This document shows, one piece after another, positions 27,593 through 36,987 of a DNA stretch of 64,000 nt (position 1 is its first letter; every line of letters starts with the position of its first letter). The DNA is from Thiopseudomonas sp. Its GTDB lineage: Bacteria > Pseudomonadota > Gammaproteobacteria > Pseudomonadales > Pseudomonadaceae. Made by a program: the position numbers and the translations under genes. Where the stretch lies: contig JALOAC010000009.1 of assembly GCA_023228985.1 (NCBI GenBank), positions 19,492-83,491 of the forward strand. The letters are read 5' to 3'. A model generated the notes under the pieces. The model saw only the letters and a list, made by a program, of their open reading frames with translations. It was not told where the DNA came from and searched no databases.

Positions 27593-28243
27593 TTAAGGTG
27601 CTAAGCGTTGGCGCAACCAGTCATTGGTACTCTGCTTTAGGTAAAACAAACGGTCGTGCAAGCGATCCGGTCGCCCCTGCCAAAACTCAATGCTGTTCGC
27701 CACCAATTTATAACCGCCCCAGTACGGTGGCCGTGGTGGCTCTTGTTGAAAACGCGACTGAGCTTGGACAACCCGTTCTTCCAGCTCTGCTCTGTCACAC
27801 AGCGGTCTACTTTGTGGCGAGGCCCACGCACCAATGCGACTTCCTAAAGGACGAATCTGAAAGTACTCATCCGACTCCTGCTCGCTTACTTTTTCAAGCC
27901 GACCTTCAATACGCACTTGGCGCTCAAGTACAGGCCAAAAAAACATCATCGCCGCCTTGGGGTTTTTCTCAATCTCCAAGCCTTTATTGCTTTGATAGTT
28001 GGTATAAAAAACAAAGCCCGACTCATCAAAATCCTTAAGCAGCAGCACGCGACAGTGAGGTTGCCCCTGCGCATCAGCAGTTGCCAGCGTCATGGCATTA
28101 GGCTCCGTGGGTGCCAACTCGGTAGCTACAGCCTGTTCCAACCATAAGTCAAATAACGCAAAAGGATCAGCGGGGGCATGTTGTTCGAGCAAACCCTCTT
28201 TAATATAGTTTCTGCGCATGTGCGCCAGTTCTTCATGGTTCAT
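27593..28243 (-). CDS. pdxH: Pyridoxine/pyridoxamine 5'-phosphate oxidase
   Basis: A 216-residue FMN enzyme that makes pyridoxal 5'-phosphate, the last step of vitamin B6 synthesis and salvage. MRRNY near the N-terminus is the substrate-contacting RxxY motif; RVLLLKDFDESGFVFYTNY and SNKGLEIEKNP bind FMN; SRIGAWASPQS and the C-terminal PDRLHDRLFY complete the signature. Length is normal. Its stop codon lies within a hairpin shared with the convergent gene. Monocistronic. Confidence 0.95.
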   Translation of the reverse strand: MNHEELAHMRRNYIKEGLLEQHAPADPFALFDLWLEQAVATELAPTEPNAMTLATADAQGQPHCRVLLLKDFDESGFVFYTNYQSNKGLEIEKNPKAAMMFFWPVLERQVRIEGRLEKVSEQESDEYFQIRPLGSRIGAWASPQSRPLCDRAELEERVVQAQSRFQQEPPRPPYWGGYKLVANSIEFWQGRPDRLHDRLFYLKQSTNDWLRQRLAP

Positions 28244-28287
28244 GACGTGCTGCTCTGTTGGAATGGTATTTTTTTGGGCTACTGAAA

Positions 28288-28833
28288 TTATTCGTGCGCT
28301 AAAAATATTGGAGTTTCGCGGAAATGTGCGGCAAAAGTCGGTAACTCGTTGACAGGAACGATAAGAATACTGGCAGCCAGCTCTGGACCCGCCTGGGGTG
28401 ATGCTCCTACGCCAAAAGCTTGCATACGCACCGTTGAGATTTTATTTAAACGTAAAATACTAGCCAGCGATTTAGCGCGCGCATGGCTGATTTCCTGTTG
28501 TTTGATTGGATTAATTTGCTCTGCCGACATACCTAACACTAAAACTGAGAGCTCTTGATCCGCGGCTAAGTGCCGCCCCAACTTGCCTACTTTACTTAAA
28601 GCCGATGGCAACAACAGCTCTGGACGCTCTGGTTTAAACGTACCTGCAGCATAAACTTTAATCAGCAGCGCATTTTCTAACTGGTGCACCTCAAATGAAG
28701 TCCCAGCCACAGCTTCTTGTAATACAGGTAAACGCGCCAAATTCCATTTAGCAGTATCTTTATCCGCTGCAAAAGCAGGGTTAGCAAGCATTAAACCCAC
28801 GGATATGGTTAGGGAAACCCATAAGTTTCTCAT
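28288..28833 (-). CDS. Periplasmic OmpA-like domain protein
   Basis: A 181-residue secreted protein: a signal peptide (MRNLWVSLTISVGLMLANPAFA) of 22 residues, then a domain with weak OmpA/MotB character. LSVLVLGMSAEQINPIKQQEISHARAKSLASIL resembles the 'GHtD...N..LS..RA.aV...L' helix-strand segment that binds peptidoglycan, but the usual Asp and Arg are poorly conserved. ATG 28833, with GGTGG six bases before it, is chosen over a GTG at 28845. Role unknown; possibly envelope structure. Confidence 0.55.
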   Translation of the reverse strand: MRNLWVSLTISVGLMLANPAFAADKDTAKWNLARLPVLQEAVAGTSFEVHQLENALLIKVYAAGTFKPERPELLLPSALSKVGKLGRHLAADQELSVLVLGMSAEQINPIKQQEISHARAKSLASILRLNKISTVRMQAFGVGASPQAGPELAASILIVPVNELPTFAAHFRETPIFLAHE

Positions 28834-29176
28834 TTTGCCACCCACTTCTTTAAAATTATCTAAGGTGCTACTTTACACCAAAAACCAATAGCTTGCTTTT
28901 AATCTGCCAGCAAAAAACCAGATTCAAATACACGCAACGCAAGAACAGCCGGCTCAAATGCTAATACCACAATTACTATAGGCTTATTTGTATCAATTTG
29001 CTTTTCCAATTGACTATTTTAATGTTAGCGTTAAAGTATCCCAGTGACTAAAATCCACTCAAAGCTGTATAAAGTCTGGAATAAAGCAAACGCACACGAG
29101 CCATTTCGCTGCAAAAAACCCAGAAATTTATTTTATTACCACTTCATTAAACTCCTAACATTAAATTGGTTGACAT
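28834..29176. other. Divergent intergenic region upstream of amrZ
   Basis: A 343-bp AT-rich gene-free stretch. TTGACT (29010-29015), a 16-bp gap and TAAAGT (29032-29037) is a possible sigma-70 promoter for amrZ, leaving a leader of about 140 bases. AmrZ is known to control its own gene in Pseudomonas; I cannot place its sites by eye. No other gene or clear hairpin seen. Confidence 0.35.
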
Positions 29177-29500
29177 ATGAGCACTGCAAGAAAAATAGCC
29201 TACACTAGCCGTACTGCAGATAAGTTTGTTGTTCGCCTACCATCCGGCATGCGCGATCGTATTGCTGAAGTAGCACGAAACAACCACCGCAGTATGAACT
29301 CAGAAATTATCGCACGCATGGAGCAGAGCCTTAACCAGGAAGAAGGAGTGAGTTTAGAAAACGGATTGCGCATGGATAGCCCCGAGCTAAGCATCCATGA
29401 GCGCGAGTTATTACAACACTTTCGTTTTTTAGCTCAACGTCAGCAAAATGCTCTGCTGTCTTTGATTACACACGACATTGATGGCCAGAGCGAAGATTAA
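29177..29500 (+). CDS. amrZ: AmrZ ribbon-helix-helix regulator
   Basis: A 107-residue Arc-like regulator. TSRTADKFVVRLPSGMRDRI is the N-terminal arm and beta-strand that enter the DNA groove, and SMNSEIIARMEQSL the helix pair of the RHH fold; both match Pseudomonas AmrZ nearly residue for residue, as does SPELSIHERELLQ in the C-terminal tetramerisation domain. In Pseudomonas it switches alginate, motility and cyclic-di-GMP genes. No alginate or flagellar genes lie in this window. It ends at a strong terminator. Confidence 0.9.
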   Translation: MSTARKIAYTSRTADKFVVRLPSGMRDRIAEVARNNHRSMNSEIIARMEQSLNQEEGVSLENGLRMDSPELSIHERELLQHFRFLAQRQQNALLSLITHDIDGQSED

Positions 29501-29518
29501 TTCTTCCGTGCAAAAAAA

Positions 29519-29544
29519 AACGCCACAACTAAGTGGCGTTTTTT
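29519..29544. terminator. Bidirectional terminator between amrZ and yggL
   Basis: AACGCCAC (29519-29526) and GTGGCGTT (29533-29540) form a perfect 8-bp stem with a 6-base loop, flanked by A on the left and T on the right, so it can end both amrZ and the convergent yggL. Confidence 0.9.
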
Positions 29545-29563
29545 ATTTTTATACATAAATTAC

Positions 29564-29899
29564 TTACGCAATCGCATTCCCTGGATACCAAGCATCCATC
29601 AGCGGGCTAACAGTGCAAGAACTATGTTCTGTGCGCGCTTTAAGCCAGCTTTCAACTGCAGCGCGCTGCTCTTCACTCACTGAACCACGTTTTGCCAAGC
29701 ACACTAATGAATACTCTGCGCCACCAATAAGCGCTAAGCCGTTAGCTTCGATCGCTTGTAAAATAAAATCAGAAAAGAACGCCTCAACGGCCTCATCTTC
29801 AATATTTTCTGGATATTCGAGCTGTACTTCAAAGCCCAATTCTTGGAACTCATCAACACAAAGTTTTTTACGTAAACGACGGGAACGATTTTTAGCCAT
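29564..29899 (-). CDS. yggL: YggL family ribosome-associated protein
   Basis: A 111-residue protein of the DUF469/YggL family. NRSRRLRKKLCVDEFQELGF at the N-terminus and EANGLALIGG in the middle are the family hallmarks. YggL binds the 50S subunit in E. coli; its exact job is unclear. GGAGACC precedes the ATG by about six bases. It is divergent from dacB. Confidence 0.88.
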   Translation of the reverse strand: MAKNRSRRLRKKLCVDEFQELGFEVQLEYPENIEDEAVEAFFSDFILQAIEANGLALIGGAEYSLVCLAKRGSVSEEQRAAVESWLKARTEHSSCTVSPLMDAWYPGNAIA

Positions 29900-30050
29900 A
29901 GTAGGTCTCCTATTTGTGCGCGTATCTTACCAGAGTTATTCTTACAAAAAGCCATGCTTTAAAAAATTTACTGCTTCATCAATCGCCCATTACTTGATAA
30001 AGTGCGCAACAATAAGCTTCATACCTATTCCTTTAGCAGTAGTGGTAAAA

Positions 30051-31490
30051 ATGTTACGTAAAATACTCAGCTTCACCGCTCTATTTGTCTTCTCCACTCT
30101 TCACGTCCAAGCACAGCCTGCTCACCCTGACCTAACAGATATACAAAGAATATTACAAAAAAACCAACTGCCGGCACATGCGCTCGCCTTGGTTGCCTTG
30201 CCCCTTAGTAAAAGTTCGACAAGCAAAGGAACTTTCTACAACGCAAATACCAGTGTTAATCCAGCGTCTGTTATTAAGCTGGTTACCACCTATGCCGCAC
30301 TGGAAAACCTAGGGCCTTCTTTTACTTGGCAGACTGATTTGCTCACCGACGGAAAAATAGAGGGCAACCAGCTTAATGGCAACCTGTATTTTCGTAGCGG
30401 TGGTGACCCTAAATTAACGATAGAGCGCTTATGGTTACTGCTACGCAATCTAAAACTACAGGGTATTCAGCACATCAATGGTGACTTGGTTTTAGACGGC
30501 TCTTTTTATCAAATAGAAAGCCTGAAAGCATTTGATGGTGAGAAAAGTGATCTGTACCGTCCTTTTATGGTTGATGGCAGCAGCTTATTGGTTAACTTTA
30601 ACGCCCAACGTTTCATTGTTACCGGAAGCCTAACCGGCGCCACAGTGACCAGCGATCCTTTTATCCCCGACGTGATGGTGGATAATCAGGTCAGAGTAGT
30701 GCCGCCACAAAACTGTAACGCACACACCAAGGTATATTTCCACCCGCTGCAGACTGAGGACAGTCTTACCCTAAGAGCCACAGGCTCTATTCCTGAGGGC
30801 TGCTCAACGCAAAAGTATTTTGCCTTTATGGAACATGAGCGCTACGCCGCAGGCATTATTCGCAGCACTTGGGAAGACATGGGCGGGACCATCTCTGGCG
30901 ACACTGTTTTTGCCGTAACGCCTCGCTCAGCCAGACGTTTAAGCTCTTTACCCTCAATTTCTGTTGCTGAAGCAATTCGTGATGTAAACAAATACAGCAA
31001 CAACGCTATGGCTAAGCAACTATTTTTAACCATCGGTGCCCGCAATCGTCTCGCAGCAGATACAGATGACGCTGAGGCAGCCAAACGCGTGGTCATTGAG
31101 TGGTGGAAAAGCAAAGGCATTCTGCGCCCAAGCCTGATTATTGAAAATGGCTCCGGCTTGTCACGCTCGGAAAGATTAAGCGCTTATGAATTGGCGTTAA
31201 TGCTTAAAGATGCGGCCAGCAGTCCTTATGCCGCTGAGTTTCAGGCTTCATTACCTCTGGTAGCCATTGACGGAACTATGAGCAGACGTTTACGCAGAAG
31301 CCCCATTGCCGGCCAAGCACGCATCAAAACCGGCACCTTAAGAAACGTTCGTGCCATTGCTGGCTATAGCAATGATAAAAACGGTGATCCCTGGGTGATA
31401 GTGGCTATCCTTAACCACCCCGTAAATATTCATAATGGTATTTTAGATACGTTACTGAACTCTCTGCACCTACAAACACCGATACGCTAG
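30051..31490 (+). CDS. dacB: D-alanyl-D-alanine carboxypeptidase/endopeptidase, PBP4 type
   Basis: A 479-residue periplasmic peptidoglycan hydrolase of the S13 family. A signal peptide covers residues 1-22. The penicillin-binding motifs are S73-V-I-K76, S316-N-N and K426-T-G, in the wide spacing typical of S13, where a large inserted domain separates the first two. It trims or cuts DD-cross-links. The start at 30051 fits the signal peptide; the same frame is open far upstream but runs antisense through yggL. Its stop overlaps the convergent smrA stop by four bases. Confidence 0.93.
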   Translation: MLRKILSFTALFVFSTLHVQAQPAHPDLTDIQRILQKNQLPAHALALVALPLSKSSTSKGTFYNANTSVNPASVIKLVTTYAALENLGPSFTWQTDLLTDGKIEGNQLNGNLYFRSGGDPKLTIERLWLLLRNLKLQGIQHINGDLVLDGSFYQIESLKAFDGEKSDLYRPFMVDGSSLLVNFNAQRFIVTGSLTGATVTSDPFIPDVMVDNQVRVVPPQNCNAHTKVYFHPLQTEDSLTLRATGSIPEGCSTQKYFAFMEHERYAAGIIRSTWEDMGGTISGDTVFAVTPRSARRLSSLPSISVAEAIRDVNKYSNNAMAKQLFLTIGARNRLAADTDDAEAAKRVVIEWWKSKGILRPSLIIENGSGLSRSERLSAYELALMLKDAASSPYAAEFQASLPLVAIDGTMSRRLRRSPIAGQARIKTGTLRNVRAIAGYSNDKNGDPWVIVAILNHPVNIHNGILDTLLNSLHLQTPIR

Positions 31491-32062
31491 TCTAAAAATA
31501 CAGGTTCCTCTCGACCTTCCAGCATGGTTCGGCGCAGCAGTACATACAACGCACCTGTGCCGCCATGCTTAGGCAGACAAGAGCTAAAAGCCAGCACCCT
31601 GTCGTGTTGACGCAACCAAGTATTGGCATGGCTTTTCAGCATGGGCTTGCGCCCATCAAGACGATTGGATTTGCCATGGGTAACACGTACACAGCGCACC
31701 TCTAGGCGCACGGCTTCGGCTAAAAATGCCCATAACTCCGAGCGCGCTTTCTCTACACTCATGCCATGCAGATCGATGCTGCCATCAAAGGGAATTTGCC
31801 CGGCCTTTAGGCGACGTAGCTGATTTTCCTGAACGCCATTGCCCTGCCACAGCAAGAAATCCTCAGGACCCACATCCAAAACAAACTGATCTGACAGGCC
31901 ATCGACTGTGATTTGCGTCGGTGTTTCAACCGCATGCAAACGACGATTAGAGAGCTGCTGCTGATTGGCTCGCTTTTTACCCGTCTCTGCTTGATCTACA
32001 TGAATACGCCTAACACCCTGCATTTGCTTAGCAAATATGGCGAAATCATCATCACTGGTCAT
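31487..32062 (-). CDS. smrA: Smr-domain endonuclease, SmrA-like
   Basis: A 191-residue protein. A conserved N-terminal region (DFAIFAKQMQGVRRI) precedes the Smr domain, about residues 90-180, with SIDLHGMSVEKA, VTHGKSN and GGTGALYVLLRR, which match the LDLHG, HGKG and GGxGxxxV motifs of Smr nucleases. It probably cleaves nucleic acids; the physiological substrate is unsettled. It follows the icd terminator and is convergent with dacB. Confidence 0.85.
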   Translation of the reverse strand: MTSDDDFAIFAKQMQGVRRIHVDQAETGKKRANQQQLSNRRLHAVETPTQITVDGLSDQFVLDVGPEDFLLWQGNGVQENQLRRLKAGQIPFDGSIDLHGMSVEKARSELWAFLAEAVRLEVRCVRVTHGKSNRLDGRKPMLKSHANTWLRQHDRVLAFSSCLPKHGGTGALYVLLRRTMLEGREEPVFLD

Positions 32063-32085
32063 AATTCTCTCATCGCACGATTAAA

Positions 32086-32112
32086 AACGCCCCACTACTA
32101 GAGTGAGGCGTT
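32086..32112 (-). terminator. Terminator of icd
   Basis: AACGCC-C-CACT and AGTG-A-GGCGTT pair with one mismatch around a 5-base loop; on the minus strand TTTTTAA follows. It lies 26 bases after the icd stop and upstream of smrA. Confidence 0.8.
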
Positions 32113-32137
32113 GATTACCGCTAAGTAATTGTAATGA

Positions 32138-33391
32138 TTACATTTTAGCAATCATTGCATCACCAAACTCAGAGCAGGACAGCAGCTTAGCATCGTCCAT
32201 CAGGCGCTCAAAGTCATAGGTTACGGTCTTGGCCGCGATCGCGCCATTGATACCATCAATGATTAAATCAGCTGCTTCAGTCCAACCCATGTGGCGTAAC
32301 ATCATTTCTGCAGAAAGAATCAGTGAACCTGGGTTCACTTTGTCCTGACCTGCGTACTTAGGTGCTGTACCGTGAGTCGCTTCGAACATAGCAACGCTGT
32401 CAGATAGGTTTGCACCAGGTGCGATACCGATACCACCAACCTGCGCCGCAAGTGCGTCAGAGATGTAGTCACCGTTTAGGTTCAAGGTTGCGATAACGTC
32501 GTACTCTGCTGGACGCAGAACGATTTGCTGCAGCATGGCGTCAGCAATAGCATCTTTAACAACGATATTAGTGCCTGTGTTAGGGTTCTTGAACTGCATC
32601 CAAGGACCGCCATCCAAAAGCTCTGCACCGAACTCATCGCGCGCAACTTCGTAGCCCCAATCTTTGAAAGCACCTTCGGTGAATTTCATGATGTTGCCTT
32701 TGTGCACGATGGTTACAGATTCGCGGTTGTTATCTACTGCGTACTGCAACGCTTTACGTACTAAACGCTTGGTACCTTGCTCAGAAACTGGCTTGATACC
32801 GATACCGCAGTTTTCTGTGAAGCGAATTTTAGTTACGCCCATTTCTTCAGTTAAGAACTTGATAACTTTATCAGCTTCTGGTGTACCTGCTTGCCACTCA
32901 ACACCAGCATAAATGTCTTCTGAGTTCTCACGGAAGATAACCATATCTGTGTCTTGTGGGCGCTTAACAGGGCTTGGTACGCCTTCGAACCAGCGTACTG
33001 GACGCAAGCACACATAAAGATCAAGCTGCTGACGCAGAGCAACGTTCAAAGAACGAATGCCGCCACCCACTGGAGTGGTTAATGGGCCTTTGATAGAAAC
33101 CACATAGTCGCGCACTGCTTCTAAGGTTTCTTCAGGTAACCAGGTTTCAGAATCATAAACCTGAGTGGCTTTTTCGCCAGCATACACTTCCATCCAGGAA
33201 ATTTTACGCTGACCGCCGTATGCTTTCTCAACTGCTGCATCAACCACTTTGATCATTACTGGGCTGATATCAGTACCAATACCGTCACCCTCGATGTAAG
33301 GAATGATTGGGTTATTTGGAACGGTTAAGGACATATCGGCATTAACGGTGATTTTGTCACCAGCTGGCACTTGGATCTTTTGGTATCCCAT
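32138..33391 (-). CDS. icd: NADP-dependent isocitrate dehydrogenase
   Basis: A 417-residue dimeric enzyme of the E. coli type converting isocitrate to 2-oxoglutarate. The start MGYQKIQVP at 33391 matches Pseudomonas Icd and has GGAG upstream; the frame extends four codons further without support. FRENSEDIYAG includes the serine phosphorylated by AceK in enteric bacteria (its use here unknown), HKGNIMKFTEG and NLNGDY are substrate and cofactor contacts, and ATHGTAPKYAG is the NADP loop. With aceA in this window it marks the TCA/glyoxylate branch. Confidence 0.96.
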   Translation of the reverse strand: MGYQKIQVPAGDKITVNADMSLTVPNNPIIPYIEGDGIGTDISPVMIKVVDAAVEKAYGGQRKISWMEVYAGEKATQVYDSETWLPEETLEAVRDYVVSIKGPLTTPVGGGIRSLNVALRQQLDLYVCLRPVRWFEGVPSPVKRPQDTDMVIFRENSEDIYAGVEWQAGTPEADKVIKFLTEEMGVTKIRFTENCGIGIKPVSEQGTKRLVRKALQYAVDNNRESVTIVHKGNIMKFTEGAFKDWGYEVARDEFGAELLDGGPWMQFKNPNTGTNIVVKDAIADAMLQQIVLRPAEYDVIATLNLNGDYISDALAAQVGGIGIAPGANLSDSVAMFEATHGTAPKYAGQDKVNPGSLILSAEMMLRHMGWTEAADLIIDGINGAIAAKTVTYDFERLMDDAKLLSCSEFGDAMIAKM

Positions 33392-33672
33392 GCTGAACTC
33401 CATTGGTTAAGGTGATCGTACAAAAAATCTGCCGCGCGTGTGGCATGGCAGTAATAAAGCTAATTAATTAGGTAAAACGATGGAACCGAGAATTTACCTA
33501 TGTATTAAATACGTGTTTGTAACGGATGAATGTTAACACATTTACAACTATTGTTGCGCGCTTCACAATACCCAATAGCGCGATGTAGTCAAACTAAAAA
33601 GGCACTACATAAAATTAACCGCAAATTGCAGCTGTCTACAACGCCTAGTTGCACCTGCTGGGAGAAACTCAA

Positions 33673-34116
33673 ATGGCTTTTACTCCGCATATAACAGTAG
33701 CGACTATAGTCGAACAACAAGGACGCTTTTTGTTTGTCAAAGAGCATGCAAAAAACGACATCGTATTAAACCAACCTGCCGGTCACTTAGAAATGGACGA
33801 AAGTCTAAATCAAGCGGCAATTCGTGAAACTTTAGAAGAAACCGCCTGGCTTGTAGAACTCACTGCACTGGTAGGGATTTATCTATACCAAGCACCTAAT
33901 GGCGTGACTTACCAGAGAATTTGTTTTGCCGCCAAGCCCATCATGCATCAGCCAGAACGCGCCTTGGACGAGGGTATTATTGAAACACTTTGGTTATCGC
34001 ATGCCCAGCTGCTTGAACGACAAGAACAATGCCGCAGCCCCTTAGTGCTGCAAAGTTTGAATGACTACTTAGCCGGCTCCACTTATCCGCTTAACGCAGT
34101 AAAGGGAATCATTTAA
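33673..34116 (+). CDS. nudJ: NUDIX hydrolase, NudJ-like
   Basis: A 147-residue phosphatase with the Nudix box GHLEMDES...RETLEETAWLV (residues about 38-60). It starts MAFTPHITVATIVE and has LNQPAGHLE, as in NudJ, which acts on HMP-pyrophosphate and nucleoside triphosphates. ATG 33673 with GGGAGA eight bases before is preferred to the ATG at 33649. In many Pseudomonas nudJ lies next to mnmA; here mnmA is 4.3 kb away. Stop overlaps the convergent DUF1289 gene. Confidence 0.85.
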   Translation: MAFTPHITVATIVEQQGRFLFVKEHAKNDIVLNQPAGHLEMDESLNQAAIRETLEETAWLVELTALVGIYLYQAPNGVTYQRICFAAKPIMHQPERALDEGIIETLWLSHAQLLERQEQCRSPLVLQSLNDYLAGSTYPLNAVKGII

Positions 34117-34370
34117 AATAACTCAGATTGCTCGCTGCTACCATCCTGTAGCTGTTTTTGCTCGAACAGTAACGCATTGCGCGCCGCCATAACCCGAGCC
34201 TTACGTTGTTGACACAAGCGCACTACGTCTCGCTTTTGGTTTGCATCGTACTGCAACCAAAACTGGCGCTCATCTCGGGAACGAAAACAACCCTTGCAAT
34301 AGCCTCTGTTATTCACTTCACAGACACCAATGCAAGGACTAGGAATTTCAAAAAACTCTAACTGTTCCAT
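34113..34370 (-). CDS. DUF1289 cysteine-motif protein
   Basis: An 85-residue protein with PSPCIGVCEVNNRGYCKGCFRS, the four-Cys pattern (C-x3-C...C-x2-C) of DUF1289 proteins, likely to bind a metal ion; residues 45-70 form a charged helix. Function is unknown. ATG 34370 is used, as the GTG one codon upstream has no better site. It overlaps nudJ by four bases, convergent. Confidence 0.8.
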   Translation of the reverse strand: MEQLEFFEIPSPCIGVCEVNNRGYCKGCFRSRDERQFWLQYDANQKRDVVRLCQQRKARVMAARNALLFEQKQLQDGSSEQSELF

Positions 34371-34590
34371 CACCGTTTACGCCTAGCAAATGGGTTTTGT
34401 TGTGGTCAACATACTAGGTTTCTTAACCTGCTGCTGTGTTTAAGCATGCTCAACCTGTTGTTTTTTGTGTACGCGTCTTTGCTTCGCCCATGAGCTTTTG
34501 CTGAGTATAATGCTTAGGCCTCGCCACTACTGGCTTAACCAAAGTCAAGGTTTTAGTTCACAAATTTATTGGTTGATAGCACGCACTTAT

Positions 34591-34637
34591 TCCCTTATAT
34601 TGCGTAAAAACTATCCTCCAAACACAGCATATTGTGT
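34591..34637. promoter_or_regulatory. Candidate tandem NrdR boxes upstream of nrdA
   Basis: Box 2 (34622-34637) is part of a longer palindrome with arms AAACACA and TGTGTTT. Box 1 (34591-34606) has TTATATTGCG as a good half-site but a poor left half. Centres are 31 bp apart, three helical turns, the spacing known for NrdR, the ATP/dATP-sensing repressor of ribonucleotide reductase genes. They lie 60-105 bp before the nrdA ATG. The rest of the 326-bp gap shows no gene. Confidence 0.5.
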
Positions 34638-34696
34638 TTCGCGCCAAACCACTGTTCGCGCATCTTTTACGTATAAAACCATAAAGGACACTGATT

Positions 34697-36973
34697 ATGA
34701 CCGATTTTAACGCCATCCAGGTAACTAAGCGAGATGGCCGCAAAGAGCCTATAAACCTAGATAAAATTCACCGCGTTCTAGATTGGGCTGCTATGGGTTT
34801 AGACAATGTCTCTGTTTCTCAGGTTGAGCTTAAGTCGCACATTCAGTTCTACGATGGCATTCATACAAAAGACATCCACGAAACCATTATTAAAGCCGCG
34901 GCTGATCTTATTTCTGCCGAAACACCAGACTACCAGTACATGGCCGCCAGCTTAGCCATTTTTCACCTGCGCAAAGTCGCCTATGGTGAGTTTGAGCCGC
35001 CGCACTTATTCGATCACGTAACCAAGCTCACCACCGAGCAACGCTATGATGAGCATATTTTGCAGGATTACAGCAGAGCAGAATTCGACCAGCTCAACGA
35101 TGCTATCGACCACGCGCGTGACATGAACTTCTCCTACGCGGCGGTTAAACAGCTTGAAGGCAAGTATTTGGTGCAGAACCGTGTCACCGGCGAAGTTTAC
35201 GAAAGCCCACAAATGCTCTACATGCTGATTGGTATGTGCTTATTTTCTACCTATCCAAAAGAGACCCGTTTGGAATATGTGGTGCGCTTTTACGATGCCA
35301 TTTCCCAGTTTAAAATTTCGCTGCCCACGCCCATTATGGCCGGTGTACGCACACCCTCACGTCAGTTTAGCTCTTGCGTATTGATAGAGTGTGGCGACAG
35401 CCTCGACTCCATCAGCACCACCACTGCCGCCATTGTTAAATACGTATCACTGCGTGCCGGTATTGGAATTAATGCGGGCCGCATTCGTGCGCTCGGCAGC
35501 CCCATTCGTGGTGGTGAAGCCCAGCACACCGGTTGCATTCCATTCTTTAAGTTATTCCAAGCAGCAGTAAAATCCTGCTCCCAAGGTGGTGTTCGCGGCG
35601 GTGCGGCTACACTGTTTTACCCCATATGGCACCTTGAAGTTGAGTCACTGCTGGTATTGAAAAATAACCGTGGTGTAGAAGAAAACCGCGTGCGTCACAT
35701 GGACTACGGTGTGCAAATCAACAAGCTGATGTACCAGCGTTTGATTAAAAGTGAAAACATCACCCTCTTCTCCCCGCATGACGTTCCGGGCTTATATGAG
35801 GCGTTTTTCGCTGATCAGGATGAGTTTGAGCGCCTGTATTTGCAGTACGAGTCAGACGTTAGCATCCGCAAACGCATTATTCCTGCGGTTGAATTGTTCT
35901 CGCTAATGATGCAAGAGCGCGCCAGCACGGGCCGTATTTACATTCAGAACGTGGACCACTGTAATACTCACAGTCCCTTTGACCCCAAAGTTGCACCCAT
36001 ACGCCAGTCCAACCTGTGCCTTGAAATTGCTCTACCTACCAGCCCGCTGGAGAACATCAATGACACGGACAAAGAAATTGCGCTGTGCACCCTGTCGGCC
36101 TTTAACCTTGGCGCTATCAATAGCTTAGAAGAGCTAGAAGAGCTGGCGGACTTGGCAGTACGCGCTTTGGACTCTTTGCTGGACTACCAAGACTACCCAA
36201 TCGAAGCTGCGCGCAATGCATCCATGAAGCGCCGCACGCTGGGTATCGGCGTGATTAACTATGCTTACTACTTGGCCAAAAATGGCGTGCGCTATTCCGA
36301 CGGTTCTGCCAATGCGTTAACGCACCGCACATTTGAAGCCATCCAGTACTACTTGCTCAAAGCATCCAACAATTTGGCTAAAGAGTTCGGTGCCTGCCCT
36401 GCCTTTGATGAAACCACCTACTCACAGGGTATTTTGCCTATCGATACCTATAAAAAAGATATTGATAACATCTGCCAAGAACCGCTGCATTTTGACTGGG
36501 AAACCCTGCGCCAAGATATTAAAGCCCACGGTTTGCGTAACTCAACCCTGTCATCATTGATGCCTTCTGAAACCTCCAGTCAGATCTCTAACGCCACCAA
36601 CGGTATCGAGCCACCGCGCGGATTAGTGAGTGTGAAACAGTCTAAAGACGGTATTCTCAAGCAAGTAGTGCCTGAGTATGAACAATTGAAAGACCAGTAT
36701 GAGCTGCTGTGGAGCATGCCTAATAACGAAGGCTATTTGCATCTTGTGGGTATTATGCAGAAATTTATTGACCAAGCGATCTCAGCCAATACCAACTATG
36801 ATCCGCAACGTTTTGAAGGCGGTCGGGTGCCAATGCGCCAGTTACTCAAAGACTTGTTAACCGCCTACAAATTTGGTTTAAAAACCCTCTACTACCAAAA
36901 CACCCGCGATGGGGCAGAAGATTCTCAAGCAGATATGGATGACGGTTGTGCCGGCGGCGCCTGCAAAATTTAA
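34697..36973 (+). CDS. nrdA: Ribonucleoside-diphosphate reductase class Ia, alpha subunit
   Basis: A 758-residue enzyme of the E. coli NrdA type. One ATP-cone covers residues 1-95 (VTKRDGRKEPINLDKIHRVL), the allosteric dATP site. C227 (FSSCVLIE), NLCLEI and ALCTLSAFNLG carry the active-site cysteines and Glu; the C-terminus DDGCAGGACKI holds the shuttle cysteines reduced by thioredoxin. It makes deoxynucleotides with NrdB; nrdB starts 14 bases after its stop. Likely controlled through the NrdR boxes upstream. Confidence 0.97.
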   Translation: MTDFNAIQVTKRDGRKEPINLDKIHRVLDWAAMGLDNVSVSQVELKSHIQFYDGIHTKDIHETIIKAAADLISAETPDYQYMAASLAIFHLRKVAYGEFEPPHLFDHVTKLTTEQRYDEHILQDYSRAEFDQLNDAIDHARDMNFSYAAVKQLEGKYLVQNRVTGEVYESPQMLYMLIGMCLFSTYPKETRLEYVVRFYDAISQFKISLPTPIMAGVRTPSRQFSSCVLIECGDSLDSISTTTAAIVKYVSLRAGIGINAGRIRALGSPIRGGEAQHTGCIPFFKLFQAAVKSCSQGGVRGGAATLFYPIWHLEVESLLVLKNNRGVEENRVRHMDYGVQINKLMYQRLIKSENITLFSPHDVPGLYEAFFADQDEFERLYLQYESDVSIRKRIIPAVELFSLMMQERASTGRIYIQNVDHCNTHSPFDPKVAPIRQSNLCLEIALPTSPLENINDTDKEIALCTLSAFNLGAINSLEELEELADLAVRALDSLLDYQDYPIEAARNASMKRRTLGIGVINYAYYLAKNGVRYSDGSANALTHRTFEAIQYYLLKASNNLAKEFGACPAFDETTYSQGILPIDTYKKDIDNICQEPLHFDWETLRQDIKAHGLRNSTLSSLMPSETSSQISNATNGIEPPRGLVSVKQSKDGILKQVVPEYEQLKDQYELLWSMPNNEGYLHLVGIMQKFIDQAISANTNYDPQRFEGGRVPMRQLLKDLLTAYKFGLKTLYYQNTRDGAEDSQADMDDGCAGGACKI

Positions 36974-36987
36974 TTGGAGAGCAGAGT

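Noticed and set aside
27586..27611. Perfect 10-bp hairpin as a terminator between the small membrane protein gene and pdxH
   Set aside because: No T-run follows on either strand and the hairpin includes the pdxH stop; left as an unassigned hairpin.
29613..30050. 146-codon N-terminal extension of dacB
   Set aside because: It is antisense to yggL; the signal peptide begins at the ATG at 30051.
34465..34710. 81-codon frame upstream of nrdA
   Set aside because: It runs through the NrdR-like palindromes into nrdA, has no ribosome binding site and no family resemblance.
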